64,000 nucleotides of DNA from Apus apus. Lineage: Eukaryota > Chordata > Aves > Apodiformes > Apodidae. Where the stretch lies: the NCBI RefSeq assembly GCF_020740795.1, contig NC_067301.1, positions 4,278,001-4,342,000 of the forward strand, read 5' to 3'. The translations under genes and the position numbers were made by a program. This document shows, in pieces, positions 28,001 through 39,967 of the stretch. The notes beneath the pieces are model-generated. The model had not been told where the DNA came from and searched no databases. It saw only the letters and a list, made by a program, of their open reading frames with translations. Positions within the stretch are counted from its first letter, which is position 1; each line of letters starts with the position of its first letter.

Positions 28001-31000
28001 TCTGTTCTGCCCCTTTGAAAAAGGGAAGACTTTAAGTCTTCAGTCCTCTTGATTCACCACCTTTCACTAACATCCACTGAAAAATCAGTTTTAACTATGT
28101 ATTGGTGCCTTTAACCTGCTTCTCCTGTCTTCCATGCTTTGCTTGTTCTGTGCTCCATTTTCTTCCTTGTGCTGTTGTCTATGCTGAAAGAAGTTTGCTC
28201 ACTTCTGGTTTTTGTCTCCCTTTCTTAACTATTACAGCAAGTTCTGGTTTGGACAGGCAAGCCTGTGTATATTTAACTTCCTGGCTAGACAAAATCCAGT
28301 ACAGTAACTGTCTGGAAGATATGTTTGACTTCAATCTGGTGTTCATCCAAAAATCCTAATTTTTCTAAAGGAGGGCATTTAGTTCTGCATGGATGAACAA
28401 TTTACACCTGTGTTCTCTCCTCATGATGGGAAGTCATGTTTGGCCATGGTGCAGAGCTGATTCAGGGGCTAGGTACACTGGCTTTCCCATCTGTGAAGAA
28501 CCAGGTTTTACTACTTTTTCTTCCACCCAGACAGTAGATCTAGAGCTTGCTAAAAGTTCAGAAAATCGCTCTCATAATTAAGACATGATGAAGAGTAAAG
28601 CATAAGAGACTCAACACAGATTTGTTAAGGGTTAGAGGACAGCCTGTGTTGCTTGTCTAATCTAATCTAAGTAAGGATTATTATATTACAGTGCTTTTAA
28701 AATTAACAATTATTTAGCCTTTAGCATGTATATGTAGCATTTTTAATAGAGGCAAGACATTTAGAAGTAATTTCTGAACTATGTTATTTTAAATGAAAAC
28801 AGTATATAGCAATGTTCATGGTGTCTCAGTGTATTAGCTTGGAATTGTATAATTGGTATTAGGAAAAGGGGATTATTGGAAACTCTGAGATCAACACTCT
28901 TGTTTCTGATATATCTGCTCTTAGGCTGCTTCATGTTTCTTTTTCCTTTGTTTTTTGTTATTTCTTCATTCCACGCCCAGCCTGCTTTTTGTAGTTTGTC
29001 TTCAGTTAAATTATTACTTTTTTTTCTGAGTTTGCCTTGGGCAGAAGTACAGAAGCTCTTTAGAGATATTACTTGTTTTAAAAAAATAATAGACTTGAAA
29101 TGGGATGGAAAACCTCAACAGCATGGGGGGTTGAGAGGGAAATTACATGGAGGTGATGAAGAATTAGTGCCTTATTTTTCTGTTACCAGTGTAGAAAACT
29201 CCCAAAGTGTACTGTGTTCCTGAATAAGGGTATAGGACTTCTTCCCAAAGGAACTTACAGGAGATGAGTCTCATTTCCCTAAGCCCCTATTAGAGAGGAG
29301 AGAGTGTAATGGTGACTCTAGACCTGATGATTCAGCTGACCTGTGCTTGATGCTGTCTCTCACTTTGTACTTGAACAGATGAACCTCCCTGATTGCTGGG
29401 ATAGAACTTGAGGGAGCATTCAGCTCCTTTCTTTTAATGTACCAAATTGAAAAACGTCTCACAAAAGTTTGTGTTAGATCTGCAAGTTTTTACTTGAAGC
29501 TAGTGGGAATGTAGGAAGAAATTTTTATCAATTGAATATAGGACTTATCCCTACCTATGAGCCATTCTGATTTGCCGTCAGAAGCTGCTGGTTTTATATG
29601 AGGGATCTTCTCTGTCACTGTATGTTAGTCTTAAAATATGGTGTAGAATGCATGTTCCTTACAATAAAGAATCTTCCCGTGTACTGTGGAGGTCCATCTG
29701 GGCTGCATTGCATCTGAAGCAATAGGGAGGAATTCTGTCTGTTTAGAACCACTATTCTTTAATTCTGACTTCCTTGTAGTGTTCTGACAGCTTTTGTTCT
29801 CTATATTCCCTCTTTTCTCTTGGATGAGTCCTTTTCATAACAGGAAAGGGTCTCTTTTGCCTTGAGCTTGAGGTAGAAGTAAGTAATCCTGGGAAAGAAG
29901 AGAAAGTCTTTGCTTCAGATATTTGTTATCCAAACCACTGAGATAAATGACAGTCATAGTGGATGATGTCAAGGAAGAGATGCTTTACACTGACCAATGA
30001 GAGGGGTGCAGAGGAACTCTTACTATTCAGCTTGTTCTGTACTTTTTTCCAGGACTTTCTATCGGTTTGAAGCAGTTTGGGATAGCTCCTTGCATAATTC
30101 CCTTCTCCTCAATCGAGTGACACCATATGGAGAGAAGATATATATGACCCTTTCTGCTTACCTGGAGGTTAGAGACCTGCACCTTGCTTTTGGCTTGTGG
30201 CTCAGATGTAACTCTTTGACAGCAGACAGTGTGTACCTGAGATAAGCCAGTGAAAGTCTTCATTTATTTCCTGGGAGCAGGGGGGAAAATGTATTCAGTT
30301 AGTGTCTTGATGGTGAGAGGCAGTAATACCTTGACAAATGTGAAACTGGTGATCTCCTTACCTTTTTATGCCTCGTTTTATCTATCTTTTTATCTGAAAA
30401 TCCATTGAAATCAGTGAATGTTGCTATGTCAGTAGTACTTGTGTTACAAACACTGGCCTAGTACAAACACTGGCCTAGATCTTGGCTTTACATGCAAGAC
30501 ACTGTTTTGTGTAGTACAATGATTTCACCCACAAGATGCATCAAGAAATGTGATGGTTTTCTTTCAGAGAAACACACAAAACCCCTTCACCAAAGACCCA
30601 AACAAGAACAAATTTCAAAAAGCTGTCCCACTAAAACAAGGCAGCAGTATAACTTGGCACGGTTGTCTGTAGCCACTCATTCATTCCTGTTTTTTCCTCT
30701 TAGCTTGACCACTGCATCCAGCCTGCAGTCATAACAAAGGATGTTTGTATGGTCTTTTACTCACGAGATGCCAAGATCTCCCCCCCACGATCACTGCGCA
30801 ACCTCTTTGGCAGTGGCTACTCCAAATCTCCAGATTCGTAAGTTCAATAACCAGTTTTGGTGTCAGTCTTTCATGTCACCATATACTTTTTGTCTTAGAC
30901 TGCGTGGGGAGAATATAGCTTAGTTTTCTTTATCTCTTCCTTGAAAGTCTGCCTAGTTACAGTTCTTTGGTCTGGTTCTGAACATTCTTGCATGCTGGCA

Positions 31001-34000
31001 TTTATTTGTTTTGCAGTGAAACACTGATGGCTTCTGTCTTTACTGATAGCTTTTCCAGCCTTCTGACTGAACAGCTAGAGATCCATTTTTCAAGCTTGCA
31101 CATAGATGACCCTTATCCTGACCTGGAGTTTACTGCAGCAGCTGTTCTCTTGAGTCTAGGGGAGGTGGGAAACATTGGGGAAGTGCCATTTTTAGAGATC
31201 TTGCAGTCTGTCCTGACTACTTTATATCCAGATTAAAATAAAGATTTAGTTCTAACTAACAGCTATACTTAAACTTCTAATTTGGGGACCACTTAGCTAA
31301 AGCTATTACACTTTATTTCTGCAGATAATAGTTGTGGGGTTTTTTCTTCTTTTCTTGTGAACAGCAATCGAGTGACTGGGATCTATGAACTAAGTTTGTG
31401 CAAAATGGCAGACACAGGAAGTCCAGGTAAGCAGTGACCAGATGTTCAAACTAGAAAGATGCTGTAAACTGAAATACTGCAGAAAATTTAATGGGGAGAA
31501 CGAACTGTAAAACTCTGTCCTGATGGGACACAGTTCCTGTGTTTCACAGGAGTAATCGAACATTGCCATTCCATAAAAAACTTATGCAGGCTTTCTCTTT
31601 CCACTTGGATCTGTGTTTGGCATTGGTGAGCCAAGGATTCACTGAGAACTTTACATTTTCTGATATGGGTATATCAGGAAACTGGGGATGTACCTGGGTC
31701 ATAGACTTGGAGGCATAATACATGGCTCTTAACTAACACAGTTGAGACTTGGTTTTGCAGCACTAGAGCTTCCTCTTGGCTTTTAGAAGTTACGGTTTGA
31801 TGACTTAGAAGGCATGTAGTTCATGTAGTACCAGTTCCTCTAAGACCTAGCAACTGAAGTTGTGTTGAATGAGACTGAACAGGAGTTTGCTTTATATGGT
31901 GGTCAACAGAAAATTCCTGAATGCAGCATGAGAGCTGGCCTTAATCATCTCTTTGGGATGTGTGATTGCTGCTATTGATATAATTGCCTTGTATATTTCC
32001 AGCCAAACAGCAGAAGTGTTGGTTCTTCGCAGATTGCTGTTGGGTATTTGTTAATGTCATCTCTCTGACTATGTCTTTAACATGTTTTCTGTTGGTTTTT
32101 GCTGCTCAGGAATGCAGAGGAGGAGGAGGAAAGTCCTGGATACATCTGTGGCATATGTCCGAGGAGAAGAGAACCTGGCAGGTTGGAGGCCCAGAGGTGA
32201 CAGCCTCATTCTAGAGCATCAGTGGGAACTGGAGAAACTGGAGCTGCTGCATGAAGTGAGTAAAGACACAGCAGAATTGAAAGAAAAAGCACAGCTGTGT
32301 GTTTGAATTTGCCTTTAGTTTAGCCACTGTGAGAGCACCTGAGTTGAATGGGTTCCAAATTAGGAGTTTGTTCTCAAAGTCAAGATGTAATTTCTCCAAC
32401 AGAGAGGACAGAAGGTGGGTGGGGCTCTGCTGAGTAGAATCTTCTGCTCAGAATCTTGGTAGATTGCACTTCTAGAGCCATTGTAAACTCTCTTCCCAGG
32501 GGAAAATATTTACTGGTATGAATCTTAAAAGAATGCATAACAATTCCATGCCTGTAAAATAGGGAATATCCTAGAGTTGATACCAATTTCCTTTCCTATT
32601 AGGTGGAAAAAACCCGGCATTTCCTTCTGCTTCGTGAAAAGCTTGGTGACAGCATCCCCAAGTCCCTGAGTGACTCCTTGTCTCCCAGTCTGAGCAGTGG
32701 AACCCTCAGTACCTCCACCAGCATTTCTTCTCAGATTTCCACGACAACATTTGAGAGTGCTGTGACACCCAGCGAGAGCAGTGGCTACGACTCAGCAGAC
32801 ATAGAGAGCTTGGTGGATCGGGAGAAGGAGCTGGCCACCAAGGTAGAGCATAGGAAAAGCATCTTGGGTCTAAATTGAGGTGATGATGCCAGAGATGATG
32901 AATGATGCACTTCTCAGATAGCATGATGAATATTCAGTATTGTATGAGTTTCATTTTAAGGTGCCTTGGAGTGAAATAATCCCTTCTCACCAGCCAGTGC
33001 TGATGGCTGGGTTTGTGCTATGGTTGTACCTCATTCCCCTTCATTAGTAGTTCTGTAAATGAAGCTTTCAAAGTGATTGTTCCCCTCTGCTTCTGGGAGT
33101 TTTCACAGCATTTTAGCATTCGTTTGTTCTTTCATGAGCTGCCAAGCGTGTCTTGGCAAATTGTGATCAAATTGCTCTGAAAATCTAAATGTAAAATTAT
33201 TTTCTAAAGGTTTTTTTTTTTTCTTCGCCTTAGTGTCTGCAGCTTCTGACTCACACTTTCAATCGGGAGTTCAACCAGGTGTACAACAGCATCAGTGACT
33301 GCAAGGTCAATATTTAATGCCATACAATATAGTATATTTGTAGTGTGACTTGTAATTTGTGGAATCTGTTCATATCATGAAGGGACAAAACACTTCATAT
33401 TAATTTTTCTGTCCTTTCAGTCTGTTGGAAGCATTTGACTATTCAGTATCAGGTTCCAAAGACCATTGCAAGCAATAGAAATGGTGTGAACTTGCACTGT
33501 AGCATGGTTACTAGTTCATTAGCAGACTGGAAGTGTTCTTATCTTTCCCAACATACACTTTCCCTATGTAAAGGATAAATTGGCTGTTTTAAAAATTGTG
33601 ACTGTAGGCACAGGGGGCACCAGGCTGCAGACTGGGTAGTCTTAATTTGAGGAAGTCAGGGTGTGGATAATCAGAGGTGTGCAGCACATGAATAACAAGC
33701 TGTGTCTACAGAGGTACCATGACGTTTCCACCTCCAGGTGGGTTTATGAAGGTTGTGTGTGTGCAAAATTTGCTGCTGTGTAGGGAAATGGTTGCTAGAA
33801 ATCCCTTTCTGTGATCCGAGCCCTCTGCATGCTGAATGCCATGTTCTAGCCAGGACTGAGCACTAGCTACAAAAACACCTCCCCTGTAATGTTTTCCCTC
33901 TTTTTGCCCCTGTAGTTGTCAGATATTTCCCCGATTGGGCGGGACCCATCAGTGTCCAGTTTCAGCAGTGCTACCCTCACACCTTCATCTACCTGCCCTT

Positions 34001-36978
34001 CTCTGGTGGATTCCAGATGCAACTCAATTGATCAGAAGTAAGTATAGGGTAGTAATAGAAAAGCATTACTTATCTGTGCTTCCCAAATCTCTCTGCTATG
34101 TTTTCGGATTTTTTTTCCCCCCCTCTTCCTTTTCTCTACTTCCAGATGTCTTTGTACAGCCCCTCTGCCTTTTCCAATCACTCTGCACAATTATTTTTTC
34201 TATTTTGTTCTTTTGAAGTGTTTTTCTTTTCTATAGAAGATATTTTTTATGAAATTTGGAATAACTACTTCATGAAAGATGTGTAATTTTGTACCTTCTC
34301 AGTGTAACATTCCCAGAAGAGGAGTGCTGAGAAGTAGTACATTTAATATCAAACCACAGTGAGACAAGTCTCTGTGTTGTCACTGTATTTGGCAAGAGAA
34401 ATGGGTGAGAAGTATTGGGGAAACAACCTATTAGCAGTTATTAGAAGATTAATTCCAAAGATTTCAAGGGGAAATGCTATTTGATATTGTACAAAAGGAT
34501 CCCAATGTCAAGCAGAAAATCTGGACTGAAGGATAAAGACAGGCTGGGCTGTAGGTGTACTCTAAATTCCATTGTCACATTCAGTTGGTTTGTTGTAATT
34601 TACTTTTCTTTCTCTGCCCTTTTTGTTTTTTTGAAGGACACCAGAAGCAAATTCTCGTGCCTCCAGTCCCTGTCACGAGGTGGAACAGTTCCAGCTAATT
34701 CCTGCAGTAGAAACTTCCTATCTTGCCAGAGCTGGAAAGAATGAATTCCTAAACCTTGTTCCTGATATTGAAGAAATCAGACCAGGGTAGGTTTACTGTT
34801 GCAGTGTGACCATGGCTCCTGAGAGCTGACACTGGGGCTTTCTGAGATTTGTAGTCTCCTTGCCCCATTTGGGGAAGGTAAATTAAATGGGTGATGGCAG
34901 AACTGCAGAGTTGTGGATGGTGGAGGCAGGACTGATGAGAGTTGATCTTTGATCTCTGCAGCATTCATTCCCTGCATCTACTTAATATACAGGATTTCTG
35001 GCAACTTAATTGTTGTCTATGATCATCAAAACAATTACGTTCATGGAAGTAGAGATCTTTGGATTCTTCTGTCAGACTTCTGCCTAGTTCTTGAAGACAA
35101 AATTCAACTTTCTATACAAGAACTTTTTCGTGTTACTGTTGCAGACAAAACATATTAAGAACTAAGTGTCTTATACAGTGTTTTACAGTTGCTAGGGATA
35201 CTCGGTAGGTGCCTTATTTAAGGGCAAAATATATTCCTGTTTATCTTGTTTTGATTTGGTCTTTTTCCAGCTCTGTGGTCTCAAAGAAAGGATACCTCCA
35301 CTTCAAGGAGCCACTCTCCAGCTCCTGGGCCAAGCACTTTGTGGTGGTTCGCCGTCCCTACGTTTTTATTTACAACAGTGACAAAGATCCTGTAGAAAGA
35401 GGAATCATAAACTTATCCACAGCTCAGGTGGAATACAGTGAGGATCAACAGGCCATGGTAAAGGTCAGTCTGAGAGCTATTGTTCATTTACCACAGAGCA
35501 GGAATATTACAGGCAGTAGTACCTCCACACCATCCTGTGTGTCAGCTCAGGTCTGAGGAATGGATCTGTGTTTTGGAGAAACATCTGGCATGGGATGAGT
35601 CTGCCCACAAAGTTTTAGACACAGTTTACAAGACGCACAAACTGCTGCTAGATACTCTGGTTTTGTGGGCTTGTGTTGGTACCATCACCCTGTGCTTTTG
35701 GTTTTTTTTGTAGTTTCCTTTCTGTGGTGTTTGGGGTTGTGTGTTTTGTTTGCTTAAAAAAAAAAACAACAGAGCAAAACAACCCACACAAACATCCACC
35801 AGGAATCAAATCAACTTTACGGGTCCATCTCACCAGCTCTTTTAAGTTCACCCTCATGAGTTAAAACTACATTTTATAGATCATGTCCCATTTGACTAAT
35901 AATATCCTGGAAATGACTAGTGAAACTTTAATGAAAGACCTTAGGTCTTGTGGTTTTTAGGAATGTGACATAGCAAACTTTCTCAGAGAGAAGTTGTGCA
36001 GCAGCTTCTGTGCTTCTAGACTTCAGTATTTTAAATTGTCCTTAATATTCCAGACACCCAACACATTTGGTGTATGCACAAAGCATCGTGGCGTCCTGCT
36101 CCAGGCCATCAATGACAAGGACATGAATGACTGGTTATATGCCTTCAATCCACTCCTTGCTGGCACAATAAGGTAAGAGGCAGCTCCTGGGCAGGCAGTG
36201 CTGCAAAGCATAAGTAGTAAGATAGTCATAAGTAAGTAGGCAGGTAGTTTGTCACAGAATTTAATCTTTTGCTGAAGGATTTGGCACGATGGGTGAACTG
36301 AAGGAGGGAGGAGGGTGGGCAAGGAAAGAAAAAAATCAGTCCCTCTGTTTCAGGAAATGCAGTGGCTGTTGCTTTGGCTGGTGACATTCTGAGCAGATGT
36401 ATTCAGTTTCTGAACGTGTGTCATGCTTCATGCAATACTGCTTTGGGAGCCCACAGAGTGGTTTCCTTTGATAGCTGTTTTACAAATTTATAAAGCTTCT
36501 TGCTGCCTTTGTGCAGAGAGATCTGGATTGATTGTGAGCTAAAGCAGAAATTCTCATTTCCTTCCCTTTTTTGAATTTCTCTAGAAGCTTTCCCTTTGAC
36601 ACAGGTCACAGACATCCCCAGCTTGCTGAAGAGACCTTACTATGCTATGCTTCCTTTCAGTACAAAAAATTTAATTAAAAACTGAAGCTATTACTGTACA
36701 AAGTCAAATAATTTCTTAACAGTGCAGTTCTTAACAGATCCCTTTAAAGGAGCACAGCAGCAGAGTGAGAAGTCATCCTTACTATAGTCCTTGATACATT
36801 TTATGTTTTCTAAACACATGAAGTAAACTAGAACTGAAGGAAAGCATTCTAAAAAAAAGGTGGACACAGTGTGGGGAGGGAAGAAAAATAAACTTAAGTG
36901 TTCAACAGATGCTTTTTTACTTCTTTCCTGTGCAGGTCGAAACTGGCTCGAAGACGCACGGGCCAGCTGAAGTACTGA
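6932..36978 (+). CDS. KIF1B: KIF1B beta-isoform tail, 27 exons
   Basis: This encodes the C-terminal ~1,110 residues of KIF1B-beta, the kinesin-3 motor for synaptic-vesicle precursors; the mammalian tail binds the DENN/MADD adaptor. Coding exons: 6932-7025, 7498-7646, 8246-8424, 9433-9570, 10318-10566, 15752-15870, 17425-17510, 17657-17786, 18141-18300, 18891-18981, 19568-19686, 20630-20685, 23339-23447, 24104-24170, 25410-25494, 25757-25862, 30053-30167, 30704-30837, 31365-31426, 32110-32255, 32603-32842, 33234-33305, 33916-34037, 34637-34786, 35271-35463, 36054-36172, 36936-36978. They total 3,333 nt, all introns are GT-AG and every phase closes. The product matches mammalian KIF1B nearly residue for residue, for example [18 protein letters not shown] and [12 protein letters not shown]. 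The motor domain lies upstream of the window. Exon bounds were set by eye from splice motifs and remembered homology. Confidence 0.95.
10318..10566 (+). CDS. KIF1B: KIF1B symmetric acidic exon, likely skippable
   Basis: The exon is 249 nt (83 codons), phase 2 at both ends, so skipping it keeps the frame. It begins S-S-P-I-F-H-G, has a very acidic centre ([14 protein letters not shown]) and ends [15 protein letters not shown]. The exon before it ends with a near-copy, [14 protein letters not shown]. Skipping would join that copy directly to A-F-V-Y-L-S-N-L, as in the KIF1A paralogue. Its donor (GTTGGT) is weak. Confidence 0.9.
10567..15751 (+). other. Large KIF1B intron, 5.2 kb
   Basis: No gene or recognisable transposon is seen. 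The sequence is AT-rich with T-rich tracts near 14,060 and a 27-bp-period duplication at 14666-14712. Short ORFs here lack splice context or homology that I recognise. Confidence 0.6.
14666..14712 (+). repeat. Tandem duplication, 27-bp period
   Basis: The 20-base unit ttcacttaataaataaatcc occurs at 14666-14685 and 14693-14712. It is intronic simple sequence. Confidence 0.85.
15871..17424 (+). other. KIF1B intron, 1.55 kb
   Basis: It is AT-rich and I see nothing beyond splice signals. The acceptor at its end has a long T/C tract and TCAG. Confidence 0.6.
19774..20085 (-). other. Unexplained protein-like open frame antisense in KIF1B intron
   Basis: About 103 codons are open on the minus strand, in the intron between exons 19568-19686 and 20630-20685. 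An acceptor-like pyrimidine tract ending in AAG lies at 20050-20052. The reading has a Cys/His-rich start ([10 protein letters not shown]), then [12 protein letters not shown], then an amphipathic helix-like stretch ([17 protein letters not shown]). I do not recognise the family. It could be an exon of an antisense transcript, a decayed retrocopy, or chance. No poly(A) tail or target-site duplication is visible. Confidence 0.25.
21206..21406 (+). CDS. KIF1B: Candidate alternative KIF1B cassette exon, 67 codons
   Basis: A good acceptor (T/C-rich tract ending TTTGCAG, AG at 21204-21205) opens a 201-nt segment with no stop in the required phase. It closes at donor GTTAGT at 21407. It enters in phase 1 after the G at 20685 and leaves in phase 1 into 23339, so inclusion adds 67 residues without a frameshift. 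The reading is [16 protein letters not shown], then [14 protein letters not shown], ending S-E-R-A-P-K-R-D. It would be inserted just before [12 protein letters not shown] do not know it from the common mammalian isoforms. The support is splice signals plus frame only. Confidence 0.55.
21850..21906 (+). repeat. A/C-rich low-complexity tract
   Basis: About 57 bases consist almost wholly of A and C (aaaacaaccaaaaaaaaacaccacacaaag type). Similar tracts recur at 35756, 45385 and 60338, and in reverse complement at 50562. Confidence 0.75.
24171..25409 (+). other. KIF1B intron, 1.24 kb
   Basis: It is AT-rich and contains a short (TA)n at about 24829-24839. No gene is seen. Confidence 0.6.
25863..30052 (+). 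other. Large KIF1B intron, 4.2 kb
   Basis: No coding exon is recognised. A 400-base GC-richer island at about 26,330-26,760 contains a perfect CArG box and a 130-codon minus-strand ORF of unknown meaning. The rest is T-rich intronic sequence. Confidence 0.6.
26345..26354. promoter_or_regulatory. CArG-box match (SRF motif)
   Basis: CCTAATAAGG fits the consensus CC(A/T)6GG exactly. It is palindromic in class and lies at the edge of a GC-richer island within an intron. Function is inferred from the motif only; one 10-bp match per window can arise by chance. Confidence 0.3.
30446..30478 (+). repeat. 17-bp tandem duplication
   Basis: The unit acaaacactggcctagt (30446-30462) is followed immediately by acaaacactggcctag (30463-30478). 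The two copies are effectively identical, which implies a recent event. Confidence 0.9.
31017..31236 (+). CDS. KIF1B: Candidate alternative 3'-terminal KIF1B exon
   Basis: After the exon ending at 30837 (phase 2), a pyrimidine-rich tract with TTTTGCAG (AG at 31015-31016) opens a segment in the right phase. It reads [20 protein letters not shown] and continues for 74 codons to a TAA at 31234-31236. An AATAAA begins one base after the stop (31237-31242). Use of this exon would truncate KIF1B-beta before the PH domain. No donor inside it keeps the frame with the next exon at 31365. The 3' UTR would be unusually short and no clear GU-rich element follows, so chance remains possible. Confidence 0.35.
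35271..36172 (+). CDS. KIF1B: KIF1B-beta PH-domain exons (35271-35463, 36054-36172)
   Basis: These two exons encode the C-terminal pleckstrin-homology domain that binds membrane phosphoinositides on vesicle cargo in kinesin-3 motors. The fold runs from [10 protein letters not shown] through [13 protein letters not shown] and the C-terminal helix tryptophan in [13 protein letters not shown]. The basic K-K-G-Y-L and R-R-P-Y-V segments are typical lipid-contact strands. The 590-bp intron between them carries the T/G-A/C inverted repeat at 35725-35805. Confidence 0.92.
35725..35805. repeat. Imperfect inverted repeat, T/G arm facing A/C arm
   Basis: A T/G-rich arm (ggtgtttggggttgtgtg) is followed by an A run and an A/C-rich arm (acaacccacacaaacatcc). 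The arms are approximately reverse complementary. The element is intronic and could fold as a hairpin in RNA. Confidence 0.5.
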
Positions 36979-39944
36979 GTCCATGTAATGTTCTCATCTG
37001 TTCTCCCTGACTCACCTTCCGATAGATGAAGTGTTACCTCTCATTTTCTCTTTGTGATTCTTGACAGTTTCTCTTGTATGTAATCCTGTGGCTTAACCTC
37101 CCCTACCTCCCCCAGTCCTTCAGCACATTTTGTAGGTATTCTAACCCTACCTTGTTTCTTTTCACTTGTGCCGAGAATCCTACTTAGTAGCATGTGGAGA
37201 AACAAAAAGAGAAAGACAAAAAAAAATTAAAAAACCAAAACAAGTGATTATGCACGACTCTAAAAAGAAAAAAAAAAGTTATTTATTTTTTCCTATAACA
37301 CTTGTTTTCCCATCCAACTGACCTTTCGGTGTCTGTCCCACTGTCCATTGTTGTCCGTCTAGACTGCTGCAGGTTTTTCATTCAGTTTGTGACTTGGCAA
37401 TAGTCATTGGTTCCCTCAGGGCAAAGTTCTAATGCCAGGGAAAGATCAGTTCTTCTGTGTAGATGTTACCCAGCCAGGAACTGCAATAGCTCCTCAGGCT
37501 TTCTGGATCCAGCTGCTAATTTAAACTCTGTTGTAAAGCTGATATTGGACAAATCTATCTGGGCAGACTGGCTTTTGGACTTGATGCAAGTTTTTGAGTT
37601 TCCAGGGTCCAAGAGGCAATGGCATGAGCTGGAAAAAGGGGGGGGATAACTAAGAGGGGCTGGCTAGAATAATCTGCCTTTAAATTCTTGCTGTAGGGTT
37701 GCAAGTGAACAGTGTTTGGCTTTAACTCTTTCCCGAAACAGTAACACTCCTGTGCGTCTGAACTGAGCTGAGGAGACAGAACTTGTGCTGATATGAGGAA
37801 AAAACCCACGTCACTAAAGTATTAGATAGAATCCCTGAAGTTTTGGATCCTCAGACTAGCACTTGGCAGATGGAGAGTGTTAAGGGAAAGTGTGGTTGTT
37901 CCCTTGAGCGCTTTCAGGAGGTCACCACGGGAGGGCAGCAGCTCCTCTTTCTGCTGTTGGTCCCGACTTCTGAGTTCCTGCAGCAACAGTTCTCACCTCT
38001 CTTGGAAGAAATTTACGGTTGTCTTTGGCATGCGAGGACACACTGCTCTGTGGCACCGTTCTGAAAGGCCTTGTGCATGCATCCCTTATGTGTAGTACTC
38101 AGATGACATCCATCTGGTCATGGGGAAAGCGTCCTCTGTCTACAAAATGATTTCTAGACCTAGCACTTGCAGTATTCTCCAGGGAACAGCAGGACACTTT
38201 TGCTTCCTTTTGGAATAACTCTTGAATGTCTCCTAATTCCCCTGCTACAATTTTCATCAGCTAGAACCCCCTAGTTAGTTTTAACTTCAGAATTAATCCT
38301 TACTGGAGGATGGATCAAGTAGACTCTGGCCCTGGTTGGTGGGGTGTAATAATTGGCTTATTGGAGATGAGCTGGGTGATGTGAGTTCTTGACCTACAAT
38401 GTAAGTTCTCCTTCTGGCCAAAGGTTTGGTTCTTACCCCAAGAAAGGAAAGTGGAATTAATTTCCGTATTCATCTTTCTTAGTTGGGTTTTCAGGGAGGT
38501 TGGTGGGGTGAGAAGAGGGTGGTTTCTTTTACTGTTTCAGACTGCTGTGCTATACTTTCTCAACTCAACTTGGATGCTGGTAGGACTAGCTGTGATCCTG
38601 GGAAGTGTACAGGAATTTCATCCTGAGCTTCCAGCCTCTCAAGGGAGAGATGAAAGGGTTTTGTTCCACTCTTACAGTAGGCACAGGCCAGCTCAAGAGG
38701 GTAATTTTGATTCAGCTCACTCATCAGCAAGTCATGCTGTGCATTGGAAGGTCTGTGGTCAGAAGTGTCAGTGGGACTGGCATTAGTTGAGCAACTTCTT
38801 AGCTTTACAGGGTTTTCATTCTTCAGTAAAGTGCAGTGCCCAGGGAGACATCAGGGCATGGTTGGCAAAGGAGCAGGGAGACCGAGTCTGACACTTGCTA
38901 GGACGTATCTTTCTGTATTTCAAGGTAGTATCTCCTGTGGTCCTCTGATTTCAGAACTGGAAGCCAGAGTGAGGGAGCATCCTGGGGACCCAGGAGCATA
39001 ATACGGATGTTCATTTTCTTTCCTTCTTCTGTTTTTTGTCTTGTTTAACTGTTTGTGACTCTTAATCCAGTGATGATATTCCTTTGTTATGCAATGGTTG
39101 ATAATGTACTTCCAGTGTGTGGATAAGTAAGCCTGCTAGTGCTGCAGGAGGGCTCCTAAGCTGGAGCTAATCTGATCTCCAGAATTAAGCTAATTTTAAG
39201 CACTTAAGTTGTTCCTATCACCACCGTTTAGAATGAAAGTGGAACCAGTTTGAGGAGATGTAGTGATTTAGGTGGGGGTATTTTGTCACACGCTGAGAGT
39301 ATTTTAATTTTTTATCTTTTTTTTAACTAGAAGAAAACTAGTTGGCTAAGTCTTTGCTTTGGATAAGCCAGAAAATGAACTAAGGAGATACTGGCATTGC
39401 ATAAAAACATGATTAAGGGATCTTCCTTTAAAAGCAGGAAGAGACAGATCCTTATTTTATAGAGATCTGGAAATGTTACAGCTGTGTTGCATAAATGTTA
39501 CTCCTCTATCTAAAGACTCCAAGCAGCTTGTGATGGCTTGATGTCTATGTGGATGGCTCAGAAGAGCAAAATTCTGTTTTTAAGCATCAGTATCTCTTAA
39601 AGCTGCATAATCTGTGACAAAATTGATTCTTGTTTTGTGGAGTCCAAATGGGCATTGCCATTTCCAGGTCTGACATCAAGGCATACAGTCACAGATTTTC
39701 ACTAGTTACTGAAGCCTAGTTTGAGATACCAGTTTCCCTACCTAAAACTGGACTAAAATAAATTCAGGTGTTTTTTAAAAGCATAACAAAGAAAAAAAAC
39801 CAGTGGATTTCCATTCACTTTAAATCTTTTTCGGTCTAGCCCAACTTGTTAGATATTTCTTTTTAGAAAACAGGGCAAGAAGGGAAAAATGTGCTAAGCT
39901 GCCTTCTTTGGACATTTAAAAGCCCACTCTTGGTTACCTGCTGA

Positions 39945-39967
39945 GTGTGTGTGTGTGTGTGTGTGTG
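39945..39967 (+). repeat. (TG)n microsatellite, 23 bases
   Basis: A perfect alternating GT run lies within the KIF1B beta 3' UTR. Confidence 0.95.

Noticed and set aside
31017-31164. The 31017 segment as a cassette exon using the GTGGGA donor at 31165
   Set aside because: 148 nt leaves phase 0, whereas the next exon at 31365 needs phase 2, so the frame would break. Only the terminal-exon reading remains.
35271-36978. Possible frameshift or broken PH domain in KIF1B
   Set aside because: Once the 35464-36053 intron is removed, the phases close and the domain reads intact to the stop.
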